Source: GCA-002712045 sp028112705 (GTDB lineage Bacteria > Pseudomonadota > Alphaproteobacteria > Rhodobacterales > Rhodobacteraceae). Taken from it: a stretch of 40,155 bases of DNA. Below are positions 16,693 to 25,028 of this stretch, piece after piece. How positions within the stretch are numbered: position 1 is the first letter of the stretch; each line of letters begins with the position of its first letter. The DNA lies in assembly GCA_028112705.1 (NCBI GenBank), contig JAOGYN010000017.1, positions 1-40,155 on the forward strand. Direction: 5' to 3'. The notes beneath the pieces are model-generated. The model made no database searches and had not been told where the DNA came from. It was given only the letters and a program-made list of their open reading frames with translations. The position numbers and the translations under genes are program-made.

Positions 16693-17352
16693 ATGACAAA
16701 AAATTCTTTCAATAATGTAAAGTACTGGGTTTTTGACCTCGACAATACTTTATATCCAAAATCGGCTAACTTATTTGCTGAAATTGAGGTTAAAATGACT
16801 TCTTTTGTAATGCAACAATTAAACGTTGACTTTAAAGAGGCAAATTTTTTACGAGATTATTACTGGAAAAAATATGGAACGACGTTAGCTGGAATGATGA
16901 GAGAGCATGATATTGATCCACAGCCTTATCTGGTTGATGTTCACGATATCTCTCTAACATCATTGGAAGTGGATCCAAGCCTTGTTAAAGCAATTAAAAA
17001 CTTAAGTGGTGAAAAAATTGTTTATACGAATGGATCTAAATTTCACGCTAAACGAGTGTTGAAAGCCAGAGGTTTAACTAAATGTTTTCATAAAATTTAC
17101 GGAGTTGAGGATGCAAACTATTTACCCAAGCCAGAAAAGAAAGCATATCAAAAAATTATTGAATTATCAGGAATAAACCCACAATATTCCGCCATGTTTG
17201 AAGATGAATATAAAAACCTAGATGTTCCACATGACTTAGAAATGCGGACAGTCTACTTAACTGAGAAAAATTATATTGATGAGAGACATTTTGTTACAGA
17301 TAATTTGACAGAATTTTTAAGTGAATTGACAAATAATAAAAATGGAAACTGA
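16693..17352 (+). CDS. HAD-superfamily hydrolase, pyrimidine 5'-nucleotidase type
   Basis: A 219-aa subfamily IA HAD phosphatase. Motif I is FDLDNTLYP (nucleophile Asp and acid/base Asp), motif II is VYTNGS, motif III the Lys in LPKPEKKAY, and motif IV FEDEYKNLDVPHDL. The DNTLYP variant and the FED..NL..PH..GM-type ending are typical of the SDT1-like pyrimidine 5'-nucleotidases common in Alphaproteobacteria, here with Glu instead of Gly before Met. The likely substrate is a pyrimidine nucleotide or damaged nucleotide, but HAD specificity cannot be read from sequence. Its last 11 nt overlap the start of the next gene. Confidence 0.87.
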   Translation: MTKNSFNNVKYWVFDLDNTLYPKSANLFAEIEVKMTSFVMQQLNVDFKEANFLRDYYWKKYGTTLAGMMREHDIDPQPYLVDVHDISLTSLEVDPSLVKAIKNLSGEKIVYTNGSKFHAKRVLKARGLTKCFHKIYGVEDANYLPKPEKKAYQKIIELSGINPQYSAMFEDEYKNLDVPHDLEMRTVYLTEKNYIDERHFVTDNLTEFLSELTNNKNGN

Positions 17353-18496
17353 TATTACAATAATTGGTGCAGGGTTAGCAGGCTCTATTGCAGCAATTAA
17401 ATTTTCTCAAATGGGTTATAAAATTATTTGTGTTGATTATAACAATCAAGATAAAAAAATTATAGACTTTCGCTCTACAGCCTTATTATTACCTTCAATT
17501 TCATTATTACAAAATTGTGGAGTTTGGGACTCGCTTGAAGTAACTGCAAGCCCGTTGGTAGGAATAAAGATATGCGATGTATCAGATGAGAAAAATATTA
17601 AAAGTATAGAATTTGAATCATCTGAAATTGGGGAAAAACAATTTGGATTCAATATTAAAAACCAGATATTACATAGGCATTTGAACCAATTTCTAATTGC
17701 AGATAAAAATATTACAATGGTTGATAATGATGAGTTTGTTAATGTTAAATTTAGAACTAATGCCTCTTATGTTGAATTAAAATCTGGTAAACGAATAAAA
17801 TGTAAACTCTTAATTGGAGCAGATGGAAGAAACTCTTCGGTTAGAGAAAAATTACTGATAGAGACTACAACCAAAAAATATAATCAGCATGCCTTAGCTT
17901 TTATAATCAATCATCAAAAACAGCACTCGAATGTTTCCATTGAAGTTTATAAAAGTGGGGGACCATTCACAATTGTACCATTATCTAATCCTTATGAATC
18001 GGCTGTTATATGGATGGAGGATACCAAATTTGTTCAAACAGTTTTAAAGTTGGACAAACAGTCATTCAATAAACATATCACAGACAGAAGTGGTAACTGC
18101 CTTGGGGATCTTAATTTAACAAGTGAACTTTCAAATTGGCCCATAATTAACCAATTATCTAAAAAGATAATTGGAAATAGATCTGCACTTATTGCTGAGG
18201 CAGCACATGTACTGCCACCGATTGGAGCACAAGGTTTAAATATGAGTATTAAAGATATAAAGGTTTTGGCAGATACAATTGAAGGTTCTAAAGACCCTGG
18301 CTGTCAAAAAAATCTAATTGCTTATGAAAAAACTAGAATGAAAAAAATTGCAATGAGAAGTGGAATAGTTAATGGATTGAATTTATCCTCTATATCCAAA
18401 AATTCTCATCTACAAAAAGCCAGATCAAATGCACTTGATTTGATCTCATCCTCGTCAATAGCCAAAAATATGTTAATAAATATTGGTTTAGGCTAA
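17342..18496 (+). CDS. FAD-dependent ubiquinone-biosynthesis hydroxylase, UbiH/UbiL family
   Basis: A 384-aa flavoprotein monooxygenase of the UbiH/UbiF/COQ6 family, which hydroxylates the ubiquinone ring. The N-terminal dinucleotide fold is ITIIGAGLAGSIAA. The DG motif is LLIGADGRNSSVRE (about residue 160). The second FAD motif is ALIAEAAHVLPPIGAQGLNMS. The usual GD of that motif is AE here. Glu at this place with PPIGAQGLN is what I recall from alphaproteobacterial UbiL-type enzymes, so it is probably functional. The start overlaps the HAD gene by 11 nt, suggesting coupling. Which ring position it modifies cannot be decided. Confidence 0.85.
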   Translation: METDITIIGAGLAGSIAAIKFSQMGYKIICVDYNNQDKKIIDFRSTALLLPSISLLQNCGVWDSLEVTASPLVGIKICDVSDEKNIKSIEFESSEIGEKQFGFNIKNQILHRHLNQFLIADKNITMVDNDEFVNVKFRTNASYVELKSGKRIKCKLLIGADGRNSSVREKLLIETTTKKYNQHALAFIINHQKQHSNVSIEVYKSGGPFTIVPLSNPYESAVIWMEDTKFVQTVLKLDKQSFNKHITDRSGNCLGDLNLTSELSNWPIINQLSKKIIGNRSALIAEAAHVLPPIGAQGLNMSIKDIKVLADTIEGSKDPGCQKNLIAYEKTRMKKIAMRSGIVNGLNLSSISKNSHLQKARSNALDLISSSSIAKNMLINIGLG

Positions 18497-18516
18497 ATAC
18501 TTTTATGCTTTATGAA

Positions 18517-18975
18517 CTAACTAATAGGACCAAAACGACGCTCTTCTGAAAGTAAGACATTCGCCTCAACATTACCTACGCCAGGCAATGTCATTATCCT
18601 TCGACGCAATACTCTTTCAAAATCGCTTATGTCCCTTGCAACTACTCTAAGTCTATAATCATACAAACCTAAGACATGTTGTACCAATTGAACTTCAGGA
18701 ATGGACGTTACCGCTCTTTCAAAATCTGCAAGACTAACACGACCTTTAGTCGCCAATTTAACACCTAAAAATACCGTGACACCAAACCCCAGTAATTCAC
18801 TATTAATTAAAACCTGACGGCCTCTCAGCACTCCCAATTCTTTAAGATTTTTAATTCTCCGCCAAACTTTTGATTGGGATACATTTAAATCACGCGAAAT
18901 TTCACTTGGTGTCAAGTTTTGCTTTCTAATTAATAACTCAACAATTGATCTATCGAGGTCATCAAGAGAAATCAT
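18517..18975 (-). CDS. Lrp/AsnC-family transcriptional regulator (second of pair)
   Basis: A 152-aa regulator with an N-terminal helix-turn-helix (LTPSEISRDLNVSQSKVWRRIKNLKELGVLRG, residues about 20-50) and a C-terminal RAM/ligand domain (VQHVLGLYDYRLRVVARDISDFE). Such proteins form octamers that sense amino acids. Its ATG overlaps the stop of the upstream regulator gene as ATGA, so the two are translationally coupled and may form mixed oligomers. It converges on the UbiH-type gene with only 20 bp between stops. The target is probably ilvC, which is divergent from the pair; that is inference. Confidence 0.92.
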   Translation of the reverse strand: MISLDDLDRSIVELLIRKQNLTPSEISRDLNVSQSKVWRRIKNLKELGVLRGRQVLINSELLGFGVTVFLGVKLATKGRVSLADFERAVTSIPEVQLVQHVLGLYDYRLRVVARDISDFERVLRRRIMTLPGVGNVEANVLLSEERRFGPIS

Positions 18976-19433
18976 ATTGGTAGCACATTACTGCGTTTTA
19001 CATCAGAAATAATCATCAAAGCTTCAACCTCAGCAATGTATGGAAGATTTAAAATTTCATTTCGATAAATTGATTGATAATGATCTAAATCTCTAGCTAA
19101 AATATTTAATCGAACATCTACTCTACCAAGAAATGTTTGAATTTCATTAACTTCCCTAATTTTTCGTGCGCCAGAAAGGAAAGCTTCAAATGCATCTTTT
19201 TGAGTTTTGTCTAGTGTAATCCTCAAACTAACTTCTAATTCATAACCTAACTTTTTCCAATTCACATCAGCAATGAAGCCTTGAATTATCCCCAGTTCTT
19301 GAAATTTTTCAATTTTCCTCCAGCAAGCGGTAGTTGACATACCAACTCTCTCAGCAAGCTTTCCTGTTCCAGCGTCAGGGTCTTCCATAATATTTCTTAT
19401 CAAACGTTTTTCAATATCAGTTAGTTTATGCAT
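18972..19433 (-). CDS. Lrp/AsnC-family transcriptional regulator (first of pair)
   Basis: A 153-aa regulator with a helix-turn-helix at about residues 17-48 (TGKLAERVGMSTTACWRKIE) and a C-terminal RAM domain (IQTFLGRVDVRLNILARDLDHY). The start MHKLTDIEKRLIRNIMEDPD is typical of the family. It is transcribed away from ilvC, with 143 bp of very AT-rich DNA between the two starts holding two dyads. It is about as long as its neighbour but clearly different in sequence, so this is not a recent duplication. The tandem pair could be mistaken for AhbA/AhbB sirohaem decarboxylase, but the intact helix-turn-helix and ilvC context argue against that. Confidence 0.93.
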   Translation of the reverse strand: MHKLTDIEKRLIRNIMEDPDAGTGKLAERVGMSTTACWRKIEKFQELGIIQGFIADVNWKKLGYELEVSLRITLDKTQKDAFEAFLSGARKIREVNEIQTFLGRVDVRLNILARDLDHYQSIYRNEILNLPYIAEVEALMIISDVKRSNVLPI

Positions 19434-19457
19434 ATTTGTTTCACAATTTTAAATTAA

Positions 19458-19474
19458 ATGTATAATTATTACAT
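19458..19474. promoter_or_regulatory. Inverted repeat ATGTA-N7-TACAT, candidate Lrp-type operator
   Basis: A 17-bp AT-rich dyad 25 nt upstream of the first regulator's start. Lrp/AsnC operators are AT-rich dyads of this size, so autoregulation is plausible. In such AT-rich DNA chance dyads are common. Confidence 0.35.
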
Positions 19475-19500
19475 AATTAATTACTTAATAGCAATAAAAA

Positions 19501-19528
19501 GTTATATAATTTATAAAATTAATATAAC
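19501..19528. promoter_or_regulatory. Inverted repeat GTTATAT-N14-ATATAAC upstream of ilvC, candidate operator
   Basis: Perfect 7-bp arms with a roughly symmetric AT centre, ending 48 nt before the ilvC start. Its place between ilvC and two Lrp/AsnC genes makes it the best candidate binding site for them. It may also overlap the ilvC promoter. Confidence 0.4.
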
Positions 19529-19576
19529 TTTAAGGTAAGTAATTTGAAAATAAACAAAACTTAAAAGGAATACAAA

Positions 19577-20599
19577 ATGAGAGTATACTATGATCGTGAC
19601 TGTGATGTTAATTTAATCAAGGATATGAACGTTGTCATCTTGGGATATGGCAGTCAGGGGCACGCACACGCATTAAATCTTCGTGATAGTGGTGCGAAAA
19701 ATGTGGTAGTCGCTTTGCGAGACGGATCAAGCTCAGCACAAAAGGCAATTAGCGAGGGTCTGAAGGTAATGGGTATCGCTGAAGCTGCAGCATGGTGCGA
19801 TTTAATAATGTTCACAATGCCTGATGAAATGCAGTCTGAAACTTATAATAAATACGTGCATGACAATCTAAAAGAAGGTGCTGCAATTGCTTTTGCTCAC
19901 GGATTAAACGTGCATTTTGGATTAATAGAACCCAAAAAGGGTGTAGATGTTATAATGATGGCACCTAAAGGTCCTGGGCATACCGTGAGGGGCGAATACT
20001 CCAAAGGTGGTGGAGTTCCTTGCTTAGTCGCTGTCGACCAGAATGCGTCAGGAAAGGCATTAGAAATCGGTCTTTCATATTGCTCAGCAATAGGCGGTGG
20101 ACGTTCAGGAATTATAGAAACAAACTTTAAAGAAGAATGTGAAACAGACTTATTTGGCGAACAAGCAGTGCTTTGTGGGGGAATTGTAGAGTTAATTCGT
20201 GCTGGTTTTGAAACATTAGTTGAAGCGGGGTACGCTCCAGAAATGGCGTATTTTGAGTGCTTACATGAAGTAAAATTAATTGTTGATCTGATATATGAAG
20301 GTGGAATAGCTAATATGAATTATTCTATCTCAAATACAGCAGAATATGGCGAATATGTTTCGGGGCCACGTGTTTTGCCATATGATGAAACCAAAGCGCG
20401 AATGAAAAGTATTTTAACAGATATACAAACTGGTAAATTTGTTCGAGATTTCATTAGCGAAAATCAAGCTGGCCAACCCTTTTTCAAAGGGACACGCAGA
20501 ATTAACGATGCTCATCAAATTGAAAAAGTTGGAGAGAAATTAAGAGAAATGATGCCTTGGATATCAGCCGGTAAAATGGTTGATAAAACAAAAAATTAA
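19577..20599 (+). CDS. ilvC: Ketol-acid reductoisomerase (NADP+), class I
   Basis: Converts acetolactate or acetohydroxybutyrate to the dihydroxy acids of valine, leucine and isoleucine synthesis. It is 340 aa, the short class I form. The Rossmann motif is ILGYGSQGHAHALNLRDSG, with RDGSSS (residues 48-53) reading the NADP phosphate. Magnesium ligands are Asp191 and Glu195 (TDLFGEQ), with Glu227 and Glu231 in FECLHE. AAAGGAAT upstream of ATG 19577 sets the start. It is transcribed alone: a hairpin at 20614 follows. Regulation by the adjacent divergent Lrp/AsnC pair is likely. Confidence 0.97.
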   Translation: MRVYYDRDCDVNLIKDMNVVILGYGSQGHAHALNLRDSGAKNVVVALRDGSSSAQKAISEGLKVMGIAEAAAWCDLIMFTMPDEMQSETYNKYVHDNLKEGAAIAFAHGLNVHFGLIEPKKGVDVIMMAPKGPGHTVRGEYSKGGGVPCLVAVDQNASGKALEIGLSYCSAIGGGRSGIIETNFKEECETDLFGEQAVLCGGIVELIRAGFETLVEAGYAPEMAYFECLHEVKLIVDLIYEGGIANMNYSISNTAEYGEYVSGPRVLPYDETKARMKSILTDIQTGKFVRDFISENQAGQPFFKGTRRINDAHQIEKVGEKLREMMPWISAGKMVDKTKN

Positions 20600-20613
20600 A
20601 TTACAAAACTGAT

Positions 20614-20644
20614 TGATACCCGAGAGATCTTCTCTTAGGTATCA
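20614..20644 (+). terminator. Hairpin terminator after ilvC
   Basis: TGATACC and GGTATCA form a 7-bp stem, extended inside by AGAGA pairing with TCTCT. It begins 14 nt after the ilvC stop. The T tract after it is poor, so efficiency may be modest. Confidence 0.6.
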
Positions 20645-20730
20645 GTTAGATATTTTCATAGTTATTCTTTGAAAGATTAATATTAAATGGTTGATATCAA
20701 ATTGAATGTTAGCCACTTTGTGAGGATAGT

Positions 20731-21654
20731 ATGACGGTTCCAACAATTCAGAATCCTGGACTAATCAGTTGGATACTTCTAGTTTTTCTTTCCATTATTT
20801 GGGGAGCTTCGTTTATTAGCGTTTCTTATGCTTTAGAAAGCTTCTCACCTTTAATGTTAGCTTCTGTTAGGATTTTTATTGCAGCAATTTGCGTGACTTC
20901 ACTTGCGTTTATAATTGGAGACAAATTACCTACGCTATCCACAAAAGATGGACAAAAAATTTGGCTTCATTGCCTAGGTATGGGATTATTTTCAAATGTT
21001 ATACCTTTTTCTTTGTTAAGCTGGGGTCAGCAATACGTATCAAGTGGCTTCGCAGGAATATGCATGGCGATTGTACCTCTACTTGTCCTACCATTATCCA
21101 TCATTTTCGTATCTGAGGAACACTTTTCATTTAAAAAATTGATTGGATTTAGCGTTGGCTTTCTAGGCGTCATCATACTTATTGGTCCAAATTCTTTCTT
21201 AAACTTAAGTGAAGATATTATTTCTTCGGCGAGGCTCGCCTGCGTGGGTGCGGCAGCTTGCTATTCCATAGGCTCTATTATTACGAGGCGTTGCCCTGAG
21301 GTTAGCCTCATTTCATTCTCAGCTGCAGCACTAATTTTAGCTAGTATTATTATTGTACCAATCGCCTTAATAACAGAAGGTCTTCCTAAGAATCTTACCA
21401 TTAAATCATTTATAGCTATAAGCTACCTAGGTCTCATACCAACAGCAGTGGCAACAATAATTTTAGTACGAATTATACAAACTGCTGGGCCAGCATTTAT
21501 GAGTCAGGTAAATTACCAAGTACCTATTTGGTCCATTATTTTTGGGACATTATTCTTGAATGAAGTTCTACCTACGCAATTTTTCTTAGCATTTTTATTA
21601 ATTGCCACAGGTCTGTTGATTTCCCAAGCTAAAATATGGCGACTACGTCCATAA
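20731..21654 (+). CDS. EamA/DMT-family transporter
   Basis: A 307-aa membrane protein with about ten helices in two EamA repeats. The first repeat begins ILLVFLSIIWGASFISVSYALESFSPLMLA (in part), and the second begins near ARLACVGAAACYSIGSIITRR. FSLLSWGQQYVSSGFAGICMAIVPL is a typical fourth-to-fifth helix segment of drug/metabolite exporters of the RhaT/YedA kind. It most likely exports an amino acid or metabolite; the substrate cannot be read from sequence. GAGGA 8-12 nt upstream of ATG 20731 supports the start. It converges on glmM with 7 bp between stops. Confidence 0.9.
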   Translation: MTVPTIQNPGLISWILLVFLSIIWGASFISVSYALESFSPLMLASVRIFIAAICVTSLAFIIGDKLPTLSTKDGQKIWLHCLGMGLFSNVIPFSLLSWGQQYVSSGFAGICMAIVPLLVLPLSIIFVSEEHFSFKKLIGFSVGFLGVIILIGPNSFLNLSEDIISSARLACVGAAACYSIGSIITRRCPEVSLISFSAAALILASIIIVPIALITEGLPKNLTIKSFIAISYLGLIPTAVATIILVRIIQTAGPAFMSQVNYQVPIWSIIFGTLFLNEVLPTQFFLAFLLIATGLLISQAKIWRLRP

Positions 21655-21661
21655 CTTCCTA

Positions 21662-23005
21662 TCAATTCATACCTTTAATTTTATCAACAATTTCATATAC
21701 GGTATCCTTAAGAAGGTTTTCATCTTCATGCTCTCCCATCACACGGATTAAAGGTTCTGTACCAGATTTGCGTATCACCAAACGTCCCTTACCTGCGAAT
21801 AAGTCCTCTTTTGCTTTAATAAGCTTCATAACTTGTTCATCTTGAAATGGATCTAGCTTACCATTAATTTTAATATTTTTAAGTATCTGCGGATAAAGAT
21901 CATATAAATTTAACAGTTTGCTGGCATTACATTGATTTCTTTGCATAGCAGCTATAAATTGAAGTGCTGCGATGAGACCATCGCCAGTAGTGGAAAATTC
22001 TGACATTATAATATGTCCAGATTGTTCCCCACCTAAATTAAATCCATCAGACAACATCTTTTCGACCACATATCGATCGCCTATCCCAGTCCTTACTAAA
22101 TTTATTCCCTCAGATGATAAAAATATCTCCAAACCTAAATTTGACATTAATGTAGTAACTAAAGTGTCCTTACTTAGTTTTTTATTCAACTTTAATTCTC
22201 GAGCAAAAACCCCCAATAGATGATCACCGTGCGCTAAATTTCCTTTTTCATCAATTATTAAAAGCCTATCTGCATCTCCATCCAAACAAATTCCTAAATC
22301 TGCATTTTGATCAATAACTGTTTGGGCTGCAAGCTCAGGGCTGGTAGAGCCACAAGAGGCATTGATATTATATCCATTTGGTGCCACCCCTATAGGTATT
22401 ACATCTGCACCCAATTCAAACAAGACCTGTGGAGCAACCTTGTACGCTGCACCATTTGCACAATCGATCACTATCTTTAGACCTTTTAGACTTCTTCCAT
22501 CAAATTGATATGAAGCTTTTGCATGTTCGACATATCTACCCAAACCGTCATCGACCCTCCGAGCTCTACCAATATTTTCAGCATTAGAAAAATCAAAACC
22601 GTTTTCCATAATTTCTTCGATCTCAAACTCTGATTTATCAGAAAGTTTAAACCCATCAGGTCCAAAAAATTTAATGCCATTATCATTGTGATGATTATGT
22701 GATGCTGAAATCATAACACCGAAGTCAGCTCTCATAGATTTTGTTAAAAATCCTACTGCAGGGGTGGGAATTGGACCTAATAGGAATACGTTCATGCCGG
22801 TAGAGGTTAAACCAGCAGTTAATGCATTTTCGAACATATATCCTGATCTTCGGGTATCTTTTCCTATAACAACTCTATGTTCTTCGCCATCTCTTCTAAA
22901 ATGGCGACCCGCTGCCGCACCAAGTTTAAGCGCCACATCAGGGGTCATTGGAAAAGTATTAGCTTTCCCTCGCACACCATCAGTTCCAAAATATTTTCTA
23001 TTCAT
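21662..23005 (-). CDS. glmM: Phosphoglucosamine mutase
   Basis: Interconverts glucosamine-6-phosphate and glucosamine-1-phosphate on the way to UDP-GlcNAc for peptidoglycan and lipopolysaccharide. It is 447 aa, the normal length. The start MNRKYFGTDGVRG is diagnostic. The phosphorylated Ser102 is in MISASHN. The metal loop is CLDGDADRLL, the sugar loop GGEQSGHII, and the phosphate loop RKSGTEPLIRVMGE. It begins immediately after the folP stop, completing a folB-folP-glmM unit. FolP-GlmM adjacency is widely conserved in bacteria. Confidence 0.97.
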   Translation of the reverse strand: MNRKYFGTDGVRGKANTFPMTPDVALKLGAAAGRHFRRDGEEHRVVIGKDTRRSGYMFENALTAGLTSTGMNVFLLGPIPTPAVGFLTKSMRADFGVMISASHNHHNDNGIKFFGPDGFKLSDKSEFEIEEIMENGFDFSNAENIGRARRVDDGLGRYVEHAKASYQFDGRSLKGLKIVIDCANGAAYKVAPQVLFELGADVIPIGVAPNGYNINASCGSTSPELAAQTVIDQNADLGICLDGDADRLLIIDEKGNLAHGDHLLGVFARELKLNKKLSKDTLVTTLMSNLGLEIFLSSEGINLVRTGIGDRYVVEKMLSDGFNLGGEQSGHIIMSEFSTTGDGLIAALQFIAAMQRNQCNASKLLNLYDLYPQILKNIKINGKLDPFQDEQVMKLIKAKEDLFAGKGRLVIRKSGTEPLIRVMGEHEDENLLKDTVYEIVDKIKGMN

Positions 23006-24022
23006 TTACTCTTCTCCAACCTTCAAAGATTTCCATAATCTTAGCGCTTGCATCGTTTCAAAGACATCGTGCACACGAAGCATTTGAACGCCCTGATTAA
23101 TTGCTTCTAATGCAACAGTTACAGAACCTGCCCCTAATTTTAGTGGATTTTTCTCCAAAGCAATAGTACCAATAAATTTTTTTCTAGATGCACCTAACAA
23201 AATTGGACAGCCCAATCCATGAAAAATACTTAATCCTCTCAAAATAGTTAGATTATGTTCTAACGTTTTGGCAAATCCAATACCTGGATCTATAACAATA
23301 TTCCTTTTTTGAATACCCGCCATCATACATTTATTTATAGTATTCTCTAAATAATCATAAACATCTAAAAGTATATTTTCATAATGCGCATGTTCTTTCA
23401 TGTTTTGGGGGGTACCTCGAGAATGCATGACGCATAAAGGGCTATTTGTTTTTTTAACAATACCAGCCATGCCTTTGTCATAGTTCATCCCACTAACATC
23501 ATTTAGCATATTCGCACCCGCTTCTTTCGAAATGCGCCAAACCTCTGATTTTCTCGTATCAATAGATATTGGAATTGTACTATTCAAAGTTCTAATTTTA
23601 TTAATTACTGGTAAAATTCTCTCAATTTCCTCTGCTGCTCCAAGTATTTCAGCTCCAGGCCGAGTGCTCTCGCCACCAATATCCAGAATAGATACACCAC
23701 AATTAATCATTTTATGAACTTCATTTAATGCGACATCAGTATCTACAAATAATCCACCATCTGAAAAACTATCTGGTGTAATATTTAAAATACCCATTAC
23801 ATGAGGTGAGGAAAATGAAAAATTCAATAAATTTGGTCTTTTGCCAGTCAATTCTTCCAATACTTCATGTGGTATTTCTTTTGCACATATAATTTTGCTC
23901 TTTTCATTTCGATTAATGACTTCAACCTTATCAAAAAAAGCCCACCCACCTGATAATCTAAATGCGCCTTCATTAGCTGAAAACATATTGGATACTATTG
24001 GTCGGTAGTAATTTTTACTCAT
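23006..24022 (-). CDS. folP: Dihydropteroate synthase
   Basis: Joins p-aminobenzoate to the pterin diphosphate to make dihydropteroate; it is the target of sulfonamides. The TIM-barrel core starts at about residue 75 with VMGILNITPDSFSDGG. Then come ILDIGGESTRPGAE, ISIDTRKSEV, MLNDVSGM, IDPGIGFAKT, GASRKKFIG and the final LRVHDV. The first 70 residues are an extension not present in E. coli FolP. N-terminal extensions of this kind occur in alphaproteobacterial versions, and I do not know its role. The ATG overlaps the folB stop by 4 nt (ATGA). Confidence 0.96.
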   Translation of the reverse strand: MSKNYYRPIVSNMFSANEGAFRLSGGWAFFDKVEVINRNEKSKIICAKEIPHEVLEELTGKRPNLLNFSFSSPHVMGILNITPDSFSDGGLFVDTDVALNEVHKMINCGVSILDIGGESTRPGAEILGAAEEIERILPVINKIRTLNSTIPISIDTRKSEVWRISKEAGANMLNDVSGMNYDKGMAGIVKKTNSPLCVMHSRGTPQNMKEHAHYENILLDVYDYLENTINKCMMAGIQKRNIVIDPGIGFAKTLEHNLTILRGLSIFHGLGCPILLGASRKKFIGTIALEKNPLKLGAGSVTVALEAINQGVQMLRVHDVFETMQALRLWKSLKVGEE

Positions 24023-24948
24023 AAATACGTAAAATCTGTAATTGATTTGATATTTTCATATCCATTAATTATTTTTTTCCCAAGCACACTTATGTTGGCA
24101 TCAGATATACTTTGAGAAAACCAGTTAGCCAGTTCGATTGCATCAGTACTTAAGGGTTTATCAACTGCATCTAAAACTATTTTAGATGGAGCCCAAATTG
24201 AAAGTTGCCCACTTTTTATTGCCCAATCAAGCTCAGTTCTGCTATTGATTACGACACATCTCTCATCTTTTCCAGCCAATAACCAAGCATTTTGTTCTAT
24301 TTGCAACAAGTCAATTCGTCTTTGAACCAATTTATTTTCTGAAGAAACGCTTGAGTTAATCGTAGCCTCAACACATATTACAACAGGTTTTTTGGACTTC
24401 ACCAATCCATCCAACCATAAAGGTAAATTATCACTATTAATTATGTCATTAGGAATTAATACAACAAGAGGAACAGATGAAATAGCAGTGACTTCTTGTA
24501 ATTTAGTTTTAGATTGAAAGCAACCAATAGCTTTAGAAGCTCTAACTATTTCAACTCCCAAAGCTCCAGGGATCCGATCCAACTTTTCAACCCTGACAAA
24601 TACTCTTTTGGCTCGAAAATCTGTCAAAACCTCTGATGCAATTTTTTCCGAAAAAGTTTCTAAAAGATTTATTCTTTCTATCGATAATTGTTTATTAATT
24701 GCCTCTATTATAGTATCATAAGAAATTATCTTATCTACGTCATCGTATTTTTTATTATCATTCAACTGAACTTCTAAAACAACACTTATTCTTAATCTCT
24801 GTTTTTTTCCTCTTTCAGATTGGAATGCACCAATTTCAGCTTTGATGATATAATCTCTTACTGAAATTCTATCTAAAAACTCTTTATCATTATTAGCAAT
24901 CGAACGGTCCAATAAATCACCAAAAGCTACTATATCATTATTTTCCAC
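24019..24948 (-). CDS. folB: Dihydroneopterin aldolase with C-terminal extension
   Basis: Residues about 25-145 are FolB, which cleaves dihydroneopterin to hydroxymethyl-dihydropterin for folate. The catalytic set is present: Glu in AFQSERGKKQ, Tyr in IISYDTIIEAI and Lys in VRVEKLDRIPGALGVEIVR. Typical FolB is about 120 aa; this protein is 309 aa. The last 155 or so residues (PLVVLIPNDIINSDNLPLW onward) form an alpha/beta-looking region I cannot name. Similar long FolB proteins occur in Rhodobacterales as far as I recall. HPPK (FolK) motifs are not visible in it. GTG 24948 has GAGG upstream. It is first in the folB-folP-glmM unit. Confidence 0.88.
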   Translation of the reverse strand: MENNDIVAFGDLLDRSIANNDKEFLDRISVRDYIIKAEIGAFQSERGKKQRLRISVVLEVQLNDNKKYDDVDKIISYDTIIEAINKQLSIERINLLETFSEKIASEVLTDFRAKRVFVRVEKLDRIPGALGVEIVRASKAIGCFQSKTKLQEVTAISSVPLVVLIPNDIINSDNLPLWLDGLVKSKKPVVICVEATINSSVSSENKLVQRRIDLLQIEQNAWLLAGKDERCVVINSRTELDWAIKSGQLSIWAPSKIVLDAVDKPLSTDAIELANWFSQSISDANISVLGKKIINGYENIKSITDFTYL

Positions 24949-25028
24949 TAGAGCCTCGCAATGTTGATCTACCTACTCAAAGTATCTAGCTTAGAAATAT
25001 AAAAATTAACAGAAATTTTGTTTACTAA

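Noticed and set aside
18517..19433. Tandem Lrp-like genes as AhbA/AhbB sirohaem decarboxylase subunits
   Set aside because: Both keep clear helix-turn-helix and amino-acid-sensing RAM motifs, no haem genes are near, and ilvC is divergent from them.
24019..24500. FolB C-terminal region as a FolK (HPPK) fusion
   Set aside because: No HPPK signature (such as the RxxxxDxDLL-type motif) is visible.
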